Part shown: positions 13,590-21,097 of the stretch, in pieces
Numbering within the stretch: position 1 is the first letter of the stretch
How the letters are laid out: every line of letters starts with the position of its first letter
DNA from: Terrimesophilobacter sp044508495
GTDB lineage: Bacteria; Actinomycetota; Actinomycetes; Actinomycetales; Microbacteriaceae
Assembly: GCA_044508495.1 (NCBI GenBank)
Contig: JBIQHP010000027.1
Span: 1 to 23,105, forward strand
Direction: 5' to 3'
Length of the DNA: 23,105 bases
Made by a program: the position numbers and the translations under genes
The notes under the pieces: model-generated
Databases searched by the model: none
What the model saw: only the letters and a program-made list of their open reading frames with translations
Told to the model about the DNA's origin: nothing

Positions 13590-14867
13590 TCAGGTGAAGG
13601 CCTCGACGATGGGGCGGAACTTCATCGTGGTCTCGGCGAGTTCGTGGTCGGGCACCGAGTCTGCGACGATGCCTGCGCCGGCGAACGCCCGCACGACCCC
13701 GCCCGGTTCGACCTGGGCGCAGCGCAGGGCGATGGCCCACTCGCCGTCGCCGTCCGCGCCGATCCAGCCGACGGGGCCGGCGTACCGGCCGCGGTCGAAG
13801 GGCTCGAGCTGCGCGATCGCGGCGAGCGCATCCGGGGTCGGGGTGCCGGCGACCGCCGCCGTCGGATGCAGGGCCGCGACGAGATCGAGCGAGCCCGAGC
13901 CGTCGGAGAGCACGCCCTCGATGTCGCTCGCCAGATGCCAGAGGTTCGGAAGCCGCAGGGTGAACGGCAGGTCGCTCGCCCTGACTCCTGGACTGTGCGG
14001 CCGGAGTGCAGCGAGCACGCTCTGCACCGCGTACTCGTGCTCGTCCTGGTCCTTCGCCGAGGTCGCGAGCGCGACGGATGCCTCGAGGTCGTTCGCGGCA
14101 TCCGTTCCCCGTGCGCTGCTCCCGGCGAGCACGCGCGCCGACACCGTGCCGTCGTCGACCTTCACGAGGGTCTCGGGGCTCGAGCCGAAGAAGTCGTCGA
14201 TCGCGAAAGTCCAGCAGTCGGGGTAACCGTCGGCGAGGGCCACGAGTGCCGGGGCGGGGCCTGCGCCGGCAGGAAGCCGCCCCACGAGGTCGCGGGCGAG
14301 CACGACCTTCTCGAACTCGCCGTCCCGGATGCGCGCGACCGCGCGGGAGACCGCGTCGAGATAGGCGTCCGGCGGCAGCTCGCCCGGTTCGAACCGGACA
14401 CCGGCCGCCTCTCCGGGCGCGCGGGCGGGCCAGGGTGTGTGGGCCGGCCGAGGCCGGCGGGCCGGCGAAGGGACGGGGGACGGCGTGGCGAGGCCGACGC
14501 GCGTCATCCAGGCACGGCCTCCCCGGCGGCCGATGACGACCTCGGGGACGACGAGGACGCTTCCCGCGGCCGAGTCGTCCGAGAAGGCGAAGGCGCCGAG
14601 CGCGACGAGTCCCGTGCCCGGGAGGCCGACCTCGTCGGACACCGTCGCCCGGCCGGCGAGTTCTCGCCAGGCCCCCGCGGCATCCGTCAGGCGGGCGGCG
14701 CCGCCGAACTCCCAGCGAAGGGCGGTGCCGAACCCGGCGAGCCCTTCGCCCCTGCGGAGCCAGAGCAGCTGGCCTTCGGAGGGCAGGAGGCCGGGGAGGC
14801 TGCCGGGGTCCTCGATGCCGACCGTGGAGACGGTGAGAGCGGGGATCTCACGCTCTCGCTCGCTCAC
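13590..14867 (-). CDS. menF: Isochorismate synthase MenF
   Basis: A 425-residue chorismate-binding enzyme that turns chorismate into isochorismate, entering the menaquinone path before MenD. The C-terminal catalytic domain shows the conserved Lys187 in EFEKVVLARDL, DLVAALHPTAAVAGTPTPDA, GPVGWIGADGDGEWAIALRCA and AGAGIVADSVPDHELAETTMKFRP. The N-terminal 160 residues are the variable domain and contain a Pro/Arg-rich linker near 130-150. The start is the GTG at 14867 (VSEREREIP), with GGAGAC just upstream and a TACGCT hexamer six bases before it. The longer open frame is antisense to menG. An EntC-type isochorismate synthase for a siderophore is the alternative; the context favours MenF. Confidence 0.92.
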   Translation of the reverse strand: MSEREREIPALTVSTVGIEDPGSLPGLLPSEGQLLWLRRGEGLAGFGTALRWEFGGAARLTDAAGAWRELAGRATVSDEVGLPGTGLVALGAFAFSDDSAAGSVLVVPEVVIGRRGGRAWMTRVGLATPSPVPSPARRPRPAHTPWPARAPGEAAGVRFEPGELPPDAYLDAVSRAVARIRDGEFEKVVLARDLVGRLPAGAGPAPALVALADGYPDCWTFAIDDFFGSSPETLVKVDDGTVSARVLAGSSARGTDAANDLEASVALATSAKDQDEHEYAVQSVLAALRPHSPGVRASDLPFTLRLPNLWHLASDIEGVLSDGSGSLDLVAALHPTAAVAGTPTPDALAAIAQLEPFDRGRYAGPVGWIGADGDGEWAIALRCAQVEPGGVVRAFAGAGIVADSVPDHELAETTMKFRPIVEAFT

Positions 14868-14873
14868 GTCTCC

Positions 14874-14879
14874 AGCGTA
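14874..14879 (-). promoter_or_regulatory. -10-like element of menF, leaderless layout
   Basis: On the minus strand TACGCT is followed by six bases (GGAGAC) and then the GTG. The GGAG could instead act as a very close ribosome binding site for a longer transcript. Confidence 0.48.
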
Positions 14880-14923
14880 GCCGTCGCGCTCGAGGACGGC
14901 GGCGGCGCTTCCCCGGTCCCGAA

Positions 14924-14929
14924 TAGACT
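14924..14929 (+). promoter_or_regulatory. -10-like element of menG, leaderless layout
   Basis: TAGACT ends seven bases before the menG ATG. The menF and menG hexamers are divergent and 44 bases apart, so the two could be co-regulated. Confidence 0.52.
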
Positions 14930-14936
14930 GGGGGGC

Positions 14937-15692
14937 ATGGCGACGGCGGACCTGAGCAAGCAACCGGACGAGGTTGCCGCGATGTTCGACGAGGTCGCGC
15001 AGAAGTACGATCGCACGAACTCGGTGCTCTCGATGGGCAACTCCTTCCTCTGGAGGATGCAGACCGTGCGCGCGATCGCCCCCGCGGAGGGCGAGCGCAT
15101 CCTGGATGTCGCCGCCGGCACCGGTACGAGCTCCGCTGCGATCGCCCGCCACGGGGCCGAGGTCGTCGCGCTCGACTTCTCGCCGGGGATGATCGAGGTC
15201 GGCCGGCGCCGTCACCCCTCCATCGACTTCGTCGAGGGGGACGCCATGGCCCTTCCCTTCAAGGCGAACGAGTTCGACGCCGCGACGATCTCCTTCGGCC
15301 TGCGCAACGTCGAGGATCCGCGCAAGGCGCTCAAGGAGTTGTACCGGGTGATCAAGCCGGGCGGGCGGGTCGTCATCTGCGAGTTCTCCAAGCCCCCCAG
15401 GGCGCTGCTTCGCGCGGGCTACGGCGTCTACCTCAAATACGTCATGCCGCGCGTCGTGGGCCTCTCGAGCTCCAACCCGGAGGCCTACAGCTACCTGGCC
15501 GAGTCGATCGACGACTGGCCGGACCAGGTCACCCTCAGCCAGTGGCTTCGCGGTGCCGGCTTCACGCGGGTCGCCTATCGCAACCTCAGCTCGGGCATCG
15601 TCGCTCTGCACCGAGGGCACAAGCCCACGCGCAAGCCGAGGGGGAAGCCGCCCGCGAAGCCGGTTCCCGAAGACGATGCGGCGTCGAGTTGA
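14937..15692 (+). CDS. menG: Demethylmenaquinone methyltransferase MenG (UbiE family)
   Basis: A 251-residue SAM-dependent methyltransferase for the last step, demethylmenaquinone to menaquinone. It begins with the UbiE-type AAMFDEVAQKYDRTNSVLSMG. It carries motif I at ILDVAAGTGTSSAAIA (55-70), then VVALDFSPGMIEVGRRR, DAMALPFKANEFDAATISFGLRNVEDP and LKELYRVIKPGGRVVICEFSKP, all typical of the family. The C-terminal 25 residues are a Lys/Arg/Pro-rich tail absent from most homologues I recall. Start by ATG, with TAGACT seven bases upstream. The stop TGA overlaps the TTG start of the next gene, so the polyprenyl synthase is translated in step with it. Confidence 0.94.
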   Translation: MATADLSKQPDEVAAMFDEVAQKYDRTNSVLSMGNSFLWRMQTVRAIAPAEGERILDVAAGTGTSSAAIARHGAEVVALDFSPGMIEVGRRRHPSIDFVEGDAMALPFKANEFDAATISFGLRNVEDPRKALKELYRVIKPGGRVVICEFSKPPRALLRAGYGVYLKYVMPRVVGLSSSNPEAYSYLAESIDDWPDQVTLSQWLRGAGFTRVAYRNLSSGIVALHRGHKPTRKPRGKPPAKPVPEDDAASS

Positions 15693-16774
15693 GCTCGCAG
15701 CCGAGCGCCCAGCAGCTCCGCCGGCGCCACAAGCTCAAGTCGACGCTCGGACTGGGTGAGACGCTCTTCGCGTCCACCGCCGAGCGCCGTTTCGCGCTCG
15801 CACTCGAAGACGGGCTGCAACTCGTCGAGGACGGCCTCCTCGAGGAGATGACCTTCGCCGACAACCTCGCCGACGTGACGGCGCGCTACCTGTTCGAGGC
15901 GGGCGGCAAGCGCATCCGCCCGACGCTCACCCTCCTCACCGCCCAGCTCGGGCTCGGGAACACCCCCGAGGTCATCGTGGCCGCGCAGGCCATGGAGATC
16001 ACCCACCTCGCCTCGCTGTACCACGACGACGTCATGGATGACGCGGAGGTGCGGCGCGGCGTCCCGAGCGCGCAGTCGGTGTGGGGGAACTCGGTCGCGA
16101 TCCTCACCGGCGACCTGCTGTTCGCGCGGGCGGGACGACTCATCGCGAGCCTCGGCGAGCGGGCGGTCGAGCTGCAGTCGGTCACCTTCGAGCGGTTGTG
16201 CCTCGGACAACTGCACGAGACGATCGGCCCGGAGCCGGGGGACGACCCCGTCGAGCACTACCTGCAGGTGCTCGCCGACAAGACCGGATCGCTCATCTCG
16301 GCAGCCGCACAGGTCGGGGCGATCTTCTCCGACGCCCCCGAGGAGCTGCGGGAGCCGCTCCGCGAGTTCGGCGAGAAGATCGGCGTCGCCTTCCAGCTCA
16401 TCGACGACGTGCTCGACCTCTCCGCGGAGGTCGAGGAGACCGGCAAGACCCCGGGCGCCGACCTGCGGTCGGGGGTGTCGACCCTCCCCCTGCTGTTCCT
16501 CCGGCGGGAAGCCACGGTCGATCCGGATGCCGCCGCGCTTCTCGCGCGTCTCGAACGCGGCGTGCAGGCCGGCCCGGTCGCCGCACGCGAGCGGACGGAG
16601 GACTTCACGGCCGCGATCGCCGAACTCCGCGCGCACGAGGTGACCAGGGCCACCCTCGAGGAGGCGCATCGCTGGGCGCACGAGGGGGTGGCGGCGCTCG
16701 CCGCCCTCCCCGACGGGCCGGTGCGCACGGCGCTCACCCGCTTCGCGGACACGCTCGTCGAGCGCTCGAACTGA
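15689..16774 (+). CDS. Polyprenyl diphosphate synthase (all-trans, long chain)
   Basis: A 361-residue prenyltransferase that adds isopentenyl diphosphate units to an allylic primer, most likely making the side-chain donor for MenA. Seen are GGKRIRP (72-78), the first Asp-rich motif D113-D-V-M-D-D118 with RRG after it, the KTGSL segment, and the second motif FQLIDDVLD with D239, D240 and D243. The N-terminal LKSTLGLGETL region is usual in actinobacterial homologues. The only start that fits is TTG at 15689, overlapping the menG stop as TTGA; there is no in-frame ATG or GTG before the conserved region. The chain length cannot be read from the sequence with confidence. Confidence 0.9.
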   Translation: MSSQPSAQQLRRRHKLKSTLGLGETLFASTAERRFALALEDGLQLVEDGLLEEMTFADNLADVTARYLFEAGGKRIRPTLTLLTAQLGLGNTPEVIVAAQAMEITHLASLYHDDVMDDAEVRRGVPSAQSVWGNSVAILTGDLLFARAGRLIASLGERAVELQSVTFERLCLGQLHETIGPEPGDDPVEHYLQVLADKTGSLISAAAQVGAIFSDAPEELREPLREFGEKIGVAFQLIDDVLDLSAEVEETGKTPGADLRSGVSTLPLLFLRREATVDPDAAALLARLERGVQAGPVAARERTEDFTAAIAELRAHEVTRATLEEAHRWAHEGVAALAALPDGPVRTALTRFADTLVERSN

Positions 16775-16781
16775 GGGCCGG

Positions 16782-18155
16782 ATGACTACGTTGCGCGTGG
16801 CCATCGTCGGCGCCGGCCCTGCGGGGATCTACGCCGCGGACCTTCTCCTCAAGGGCGAGCGCGCGTTCACCGTGTCGATCGACCTCTTCGAGCAGCTTCC
16901 CGCGCCCTACGGCCTCGTGCGATACGGCGTCGCACCGGATCACCCCAGGATCAAGGGCATCGTGAACGCGCTGCGGGAGGTGCTCGACGGCGGTGACATC
17001 CGGCTGTTCGGCAACGTCCGCTACGGCGCCGACGTGACCCTCGACGACCTCAAACGCCACTACCACGCCGTCATCTTCACGACCGGGGCCATCCGCGACG
17101 CCGAGCTCGACATCCCGGGCATCGAGCTGCCCGGCAGCTTCGGCGCGAGCGAGTTCGTGAGCTGGTACGACGGCCACCCGGATGTCCCGCGCGACTGGCC
17201 GCTCGACCACCGGGTCGCCGCCGTGGTCGGCAACGGCAACGTCGCGCTCGACGCGGCGCGCATGCTCGCCAAGCACGCCGAGGACCTGCTCTCGACCGAG
17301 GTGCCGGCGAACGTCCACGAGCGGCTCGCCGCCTCGCCCATCACCGACGTGCACCTGTTCGGCCGGCGCGGCCCCATGCAGGTCAAGTTCACGCCGCTCG
17401 AGCTGCGCGAGCTGGGGGAGCTGCGCGACGTCGACGTCGTCCTCGACGACGAGGACTTCGGGATCGACCCCGCGGCCGAGGTCGCGATCGCGACGAACAA
17501 GCAGATCTTCGTCATCAACCGCATCCTCACCGAGTGGCGGTCCCGCGAGACGGGGTCGGCGTCGCGTCGCATCCACCTGCACTTCTACTCGCGGCCGGTC
17601 GAGGTCGTCGGCGCCGAGCACGCCGGGGAGAACCGGGTCAGCGCGCTGCGCTACGAGCGTACGGCCCCGGATGGCGCGGGCGGCGTCGTGGGGACGGGCG
17701 AGATCCGCGAGCTCGCGATCGACGGCCTGTACCGGGCGATCGGCTATTTCGGCACCCCGCTGCCCGGGGTCCCCTTCGACGAGCACCGCGGGGTCATCCC
17801 CAATCGGGCCGGTCGTGCGATCGACGACGAGGACCAGCTCGTTCACGGCGTCTACGCGAGCGGCTGGATCAAGCGCGGGCCGGTCGGGCTCATCGGCGCG
17901 ACCAAGAGCGATGCGATGGAGACCGTGCAAAGCCTTCTGAACGATCAGGCCGAGTGGTGGACTCCCTCGGAGCCTTCGCCGGAGTCCGTGACGGCCATGC
18001 TCGAGGAGCGCGGCATCCGGTACACGACGGTCGAGGGCTGGCACCGGCTCGACCTGCACGAGCGGGCGCTCGGCGAGGCCGAGGGGCGCGAGCGCGTCAA
18101 GGTCGTCCCGCGCGACGAGATGGTCGACATCTCCGAGCCCCCGCTGATTGAGTAG
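16782..18155 (+). CDS. Ferredoxin/flavodoxin-NADP reductase, FprA (adrenodoxin reductase) type
   Basis: A 457-residue flavoprotein. FAD binds at VAIVGAGPAGIYAADLL (6-22, with GAGPAG) and NADP at VVGNGNVALDAARML (G150-N-G-N). The YGLVRYGVAPDHPRIKG segment and the C-terminal GWIKRGPVGLIGATKSDA are typical of the glutathione-reductase-like FNR branch in Actinobacteria. It moves electrons between NADPH and a small ferredoxin, for example for cytochrome P450 or other iron-sulfur enzymes; no ferredoxin gene is visible here. The ATG has a GAGGG site shortly upstream and lies seven bases after the polyprenyl synthase stop. The last four codons and the stop are supplied by the REP-like element that begins at 18141. 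Confidence 0.93.
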   Translation: MTTLRVAIVGAGPAGIYAADLLLKGERAFTVSIDLFEQLPAPYGLVRYGVAPDHPRIKGIVNALREVLDGGDIRLFGNVRYGADVTLDDLKRHYHAVIFTTGAIRDAELDIPGIELPGSFGASEFVSWYDGHPDVPRDWPLDHRVAAVVGNGNVALDAARMLAKHAEDLLSTEVPANVHERLAASPITDVHLFGRRGPMQVKFTPLELRELGELRDVDVVLDDEDFGIDPAAEVAIATNKQIFVINRILTEWRSRETGSASRRIHLHFYSRPVEVVGAEHAGENRVSALRYERTAPDGAGGVVGTGEIRELAIDGLYRAIGYFGTPLPGVPFDEHRGVIPNRAGRAIDDEDQLVHGVYASGWIKRGPVGLIGATKSDAMETVQSLLNDQAEWWTPSEPSPESVTAMLEERGIRYTTVEGWHRLDLHERALGEAEGRERVKVVPRDEMVDISEPPLIE

Positions 18156-18235
18156 CTGCGCGAAGGGCAGCGTATCGAAATCAGCGGACCCGCCGACCTG
18201 GTTTCGATACGCGCTTCGCGCTGCTCAACCAGCGG
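18141..18235 (+). repeat. REP-like inverted pair between FNR and cls
   Basis: Two units stand head to head. Unit 1 (18141-18182) reads CCGCTGATTGAGTA, then stem GCTGC/GCAGC, then GTATCGAAATC. Unit 2 (18198-18235) reads CTGGTTTCGATAC, stem GCGC-ttc-GCGC, then TGCTCAACCAGCGG. The outer 16 bases of the pair are inverted repeats with two mismatches. The element separates convergent genes: it contains the FNR stop codon and ends three bases before the cls stop. Type and flanks match the menB element and the unit at 13538. Confidence 0.85.
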
Positions 18236-18238
18236 AGA

Positions 18239-19702
18239 TCACTGCACCGCGGAGGTGAGGCGCGCCAGGTTGTCGAGCACCTGCGAGAAGAACGGCCGCG
18301 CGAGCCACTCGTCGAGGTGCAGCTCGCGGCTGTGACGCCGGTAGTCCTCTTCGAGCTCCCGCAGCTCGCGCACGAAGGAATGACCGCGCACCATGACCGA
18401 GATCTCGAGGTTGAGGCTGAACGAGCGCATGTCCATGTTGCTCGACCCGATGACCGCGACCTGCTCGTCGATCGTGAAGTGCTTCGGGTGCAGCACGGTC
18501 GGCGAGCGGTACAGCCAGATGCGCACCCCCGCCTTGAGGAGGGCCTCGTAGTAGCTGCGCTGCGCGTGGTAGACGACCGGCTGATCCCCGACTTCGGAGA
18601 CGAAGAGCTGCACGTCGAGACCGCTCTGCGCCGCAGTCGTGATCGCGTAGAGCATCGACTCGTCCGGCACGAAGTAGGGGCTGCAGATGATGATGCGCTC
18701 CTGGGCCGCATAGAGCAGTGAGTTGAAGAGGCGGAGGTTGTTCTCGCCGTCGAAGGACGGTCCGCTCGGCACCACCTGCGCTCCGACCCGGGACTTGACC
18801 TTCACCTCGCGGACGGGGTCGGTCTCGCGGGTGATCAGCTCGTTCGTCTCGCTGTACCAGTCGGTCACGAAGAGGGCGTTGACCCCTGCGACGATCGGTC
18901 CCTCGAAGCGGACCATGAGGTCCTTCCAGTGCAGTCCGCGTCGTCTGTTCGACCGCTTGTTGTAGCTCGAGTCGATGATGTTCTGCGAGCCAGTGAAGGC
19001 GACGAGCCCGTCGACGACGAGGAGCTTGCGGTGGTTGCGCAGGTCGAGCCGCTGGAACTTCCAGCGCAGCGGCTGGAACGGGAGCATGAGCCGCCACTGC
19101 ACGCCCATCGACCTCAGGCGCCGGATGGTGCGCCGGTACCCCGGATACCGCAGCGAGGCGACGTGGTCGAGCAGCACGCGCACCGTGACCCCGCGGGCCG
19201 CCGCCGCCTCGAGGGCGTCGAAATACGGGGCGGTCGTCTCGTCGAGGGACATGATGTAGAACTCCGAGTGCACGTACTTCGTCGCCGCGCCCACGGCATC
19301 CGTCATCGCCTGGAGGGACTCGAGATAGTCGGGGTAGAGCCGCGCGTCGTTGCCGCCCACGAGCGGCATCGCACCCAGGTTCCGGTTGAGCGCCGCGATC
19401 GGCTCGAGCCACTCCGGCCACGCATGCTCGTGGCTGACCTGGTCGACGCCCTCGGTCGTCTCCAGGATGTAGCGGTTGATCTCCTCCTGCTTGTCGCGCC
19501 GCCCCTTGGGCAGGTGGCGGCTTCCGAGCAGGAGGAAGAGCAGGATGCCGATGTAGGGGAGGAAGAAGATCGCCAGCAACCAGGCCATCGCGGTCTGCGG
19601 GCGGCGGTTGCGGGGGATGACGACGATCGACACGACCCGGATGACGAAGTCGACGGCCACCAGGACGATCGAGACCCAGAGGGCGATGTTCCAGCCGTCC
19701 AC
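18239..19702 (-). CDS. cls: Cardiolipin synthase (two-HKD phospholipase D family)
   Basis: A 487-residue membrane enzyme. Two N-terminal helices (7-28 and 38-59) form the PLDc_N anchor, followed by two phospholipase D domains. The HKD motifs are H224-R-K226 with D231 and H405-P-K407 with D412, each followed by the usual GS(Q/S)N. The family condenses phosphatidylglycerol with a second phospholipid to make cardiolipin. The GTG start at 19702 has GGAG close upstream. It lies 28 bases behind yajQ on the same strand and may be co-transcribed with it. Whether it uses PG or CDP-diacylglycerol cannot be decided, though the two-HKD type normally uses PG. Confidence 0.93.
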   Translation of the reverse strand: MDGWNIALWVSIVLVAVDFVIRVVSIVVIPRNRRPQTAMAWLLAIFFLPYIGILLFLLLGSRHLPKGRRDKQEEINRYILETTEGVDQVSHEHAWPEWLEPIAALNRNLGAMPLVGGNDARLYPDYLESLQAMTDAVGAATKYVHSEFYIMSLDETTAPYFDALEAAAARGVTVRVLLDHVASLRYPGYRRTIRRLRSMGVQWRLMLPFQPLRWKFQRLDLRNHRKLLVVDGLVAFTGSQNIIDSSYNKRSNRRRGLHWKDLMVRFEGPIVAGVNALFVTDWYSETNELITRETDPVREVKVKSRVGAQVVPSGPSFDGENNLRLFNSLLYAAQERIIICSPYFVPDESMLYAITTAAQSGLDVQLFVSEVGDQPVVYHAQRSYYEALLKAGVRIWLYRSPTVLHPKHFTIDEQVAVIGSSNMDMRSFSLNLEISVMVRGHSFVRELRELEEDYRRHSRELHLDEWLARPFFSQVLDNLARLTSAVQ

Positions 19703-19730
19703 CGTTCTCCGATCGGTCAGGCGCCCATGG

Positions 19731-20219
19731 TCAGCGGAAGTTGACGAACTGCAGGTCGACGTCGAGCTTCGCGGCCTTGAGGATGGCCATGGTCGCCTGC
19801 AGATCGTCGCGGCTCTTCGAGCTCACCCGCAGCTCGTCGCCCTGGATCTGCGACTTGACGCTCTTGGGCGCCTCGTCGCGGATGATCTTGCCGATCTTCT
19901 TCGCGTCCTCCTGGGCGATGCCCTGCTTGATGCCGGCTTCGAGACGGTACTCCTTGCCGGAGGCGAACGGCTCGCCCGCGTCGAGGCTGCGCAGCGAGAT
20001 CCCGCGCTTGATGAGCTTCGACTCGAAGACCTCCAGCACGGCTTTCACCCGCTCCTCGGTGTTGGCCTTCATGAGCACCTTCTCGCCGCTGAAGCCGATC
20101 TCGGCGCCGACGTTCTTGAAGTCGTAGCGCTGCGCGATCTCCTTCTGCGCCTGGTGAAGGGCGTTATCGAGCTCCATCTTGTCCACTTTGCTGACGATGT
20201 CGAAGGTTGAATCTGCCAT
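19731..20219 (-). CDS. YajQ family nucleotide-binding protein (UPF0234)
   Basis: A 162-residue soluble protein with the typical start MADSTFDIVSKVDKMELDNALHQAQKEI and end LQFVNFR. It matches the full length of the YajQ family, which has two ferredoxin-like domains. Members bind nucleotides or RNA, and in Xanthomonas and Pseudomonas one binds cyclic di-GMP; the role in Actinobacteria is not settled. The ATG has TACCAT exactly six bases upstream on the minus strand. Confidence 0.93.
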   Translation of the reverse strand: MADSTFDIVSKVDKMELDNALHQAQKEIAQRYDFKNVGAEIGFSGEKVLMKANTEERVKAVLEVFESKLIKRGISLRSLDAGEPFASGKEYRLEAGIKQGIAQEDAKKIGKIIRDEAPKSVKSQIQGDELRVSSKSRDDLQATMAILKAAKLDVDLQFVNFR

Positions 20220-20225
20220 GCGCCC

Positions 20226-20231
20226 ATGGTA
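20226..20231 (-). promoter_or_regulatory. -10-like element of yajQ, leaderless layout
   Basis: On the minus strand TACCAT, the same hexamer as at ppk2, is followed by GGGCGC and the ATG. Confidence 0.52.
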
Positions 20232-20255
20232 GCCGGGCCGTCTCGACCGGGCGAT

Positions 20256-20699
20256 TCAGAGGATCGCGAACCCCAGGTCGCGAGCGACGGCGGCCTGCTC
20301 CGAGTCACGCGTAACGAATCCGAGCTCCTCGCCCGGCTCGGCCAGCTCGTCGAAGGCGAGGCGGGCACAGGCGAGGTGCCAGGCATCCATGGCACGGATG
20401 CCGCTGGAGCGGACGAGATCCAGGGCGATCCGCTCGATCTCGGCTTGCTCCGCGTCGATGATGGTGAGGATGCCCGTTGCCGGGTCGATGTCGCGCCGGA
20501 AGGCCGTGAGCAGCTCCTCACGGTCGCCACGATGCGCGGTGGCCGCGCGCACGAGCGATCCGGTGATCTCGATGCTCGTCCACGACCCTGTAATCAGAGT
20601 ATGGCGCGGGTCGGAGAGGAGGTCACGTACCTCGCCGTGGTCGACCTCGTCGGCGAGGTAGGCACGGATAACAACCGAGGAGTCGACGTAGACGATCAC
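20256..20699 (-). CDS. PIN-domain ribonuclease toxin, VapC-type
   Basis: A 147-residue PIN-domain protein. The acidic metal-binding set is present: D6 (YVDSSVV), E44 (SIEITGSL), D105 (IRAMDAWHLA) and D132 (VTRDSEQAA). VapC toxins cut structured RNA such as tRNA or rRNA when free of antitoxin. The GTG start overlaps the stop of the upstream ribbon-helix-helix gene (GTGA), the usual antitoxin-first order. The target cannot be predicted. All catalytic residues are intact, so the toxin is probably active. Confidence 0.9.
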   Translation of the reverse strand: MIVYVDSSVVIRAYLADEVDHGEVRDLLSDPRHTLITGSWTSIEITGSLVRAATAHRGDREELLTAFRRDIDPATGILTIIDAEQAEIERIALDLVRSSGIRAMDAWHLACARLAFDELAEPGEELGFVTRDSEQAAVARDLGFAIL

Positions 20700-21025
20700 A
20701 GTCGGTCGCGCTCGTAGGCGATGAGGTCATCAGCCATTGGCCCGGCCCCGCGCATCGACTCGAGTGCATGCGTGCGAAGGGCATCCCGCTCCTCCCGCGT
20801 CATGGGCGGGAGTTCGGGCTTCCTCGGTTGCGGCCGGTTGCGGCCCACCGTGCCGATGGCCATGAGCTTGAGCCGCAGCCGGTCGCGTCGGGTCAGGGCC
20901 GAGGGGTCGATGCCAAGCCCGAGGATCTGATTCGCGATCGCGTTGACGGAGGTTCCGGATGCCCTGGCCTGCGCGGTCAGGCGCGCGTGGAGGTCCTCGG
21001 GAACGCGAAGGAGCAGCTGCTTCAT
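20696..21025 (-). CDS. Ribbon-helix-helix antitoxin, VapB/FitA-type
   Basis: A 109-residue protein. The N-terminal 40 residues (QLLLRVPEDLHARLTAQARASGTSVNAIANQILGLG) form a ribbon-helix-helix DNA-binding domain. The rest is a basic linker with many Arg and Pro, and an acidic helical end (TREERDALRTHALESM) likely to wrap around the toxin. Together with the toxin it should bind its own operator; a palindrome lies directly at the promoter (21030-21062). The start is an ATG with TATCAT six bases upstream. At 109 residues it is longer than most VapB antitoxins (70-90). Confidence 0.87.
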   Translation of the reverse strand: MKQLLLRVPEDLHARLTAQARASGTSVNAIANQILGLGIDPSALTRRDRLRLKLMAIGTVGRNRPQPRKPELPPMTREERDALRTHALESMRGAGPMADDLIAYERDRL

Positions 21026-21029
21026 TCCT

Positions 21030-21062
21030 CGATGATATCACTCAGATGATCTGATATCGTCG
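21030..21062. promoter_or_regulatory. Palindromic operator of the toxin-antitoxin pair
   Basis: CGATGATATCA (21030-21040) and TGATATCGTCG (21052-21062) are inverted repeats with one mismatch. Between and partly inside them lies a second palindrome, TCAGAT-g-ATCTGA (21042-21054). The region is AT-rich against its surroundings and covers the -10 hexamer of the antitoxin gene, as expected for autorepression by an RHH antitoxin complex. Confidence 0.72.
21032..21037 (-). promoter_or_regulatory. -10-like element of the antitoxin gene, leaderless layout
   Basis: On the minus strand TATCAT is followed by CGAGGA and the ATG. It lies inside the left arm of the operator. GAGG is too close to the ATG to be a normal ribosome binding site. 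Confidence 0.5.
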
Positions 21063-21097
21063 ATCGATCTGCAGCCGCGTGTGATGGGATAGCCGGG

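Noticed and set aside
13575..14936. Open frame in front of menG that would make a 705-residue protein
   Set aside because: The upstream part is antisense to menF and looks like shadow translation. The menG homology begins at the ATG at 14937, which has a promoter-like hexamer.
18141..18235. Remnant of an insertion sequence at the FNR/cls junction
   Set aside because: Only 95 bases, no transposase fragment or target duplication seen; the unit structure fits REP-like hairpins.
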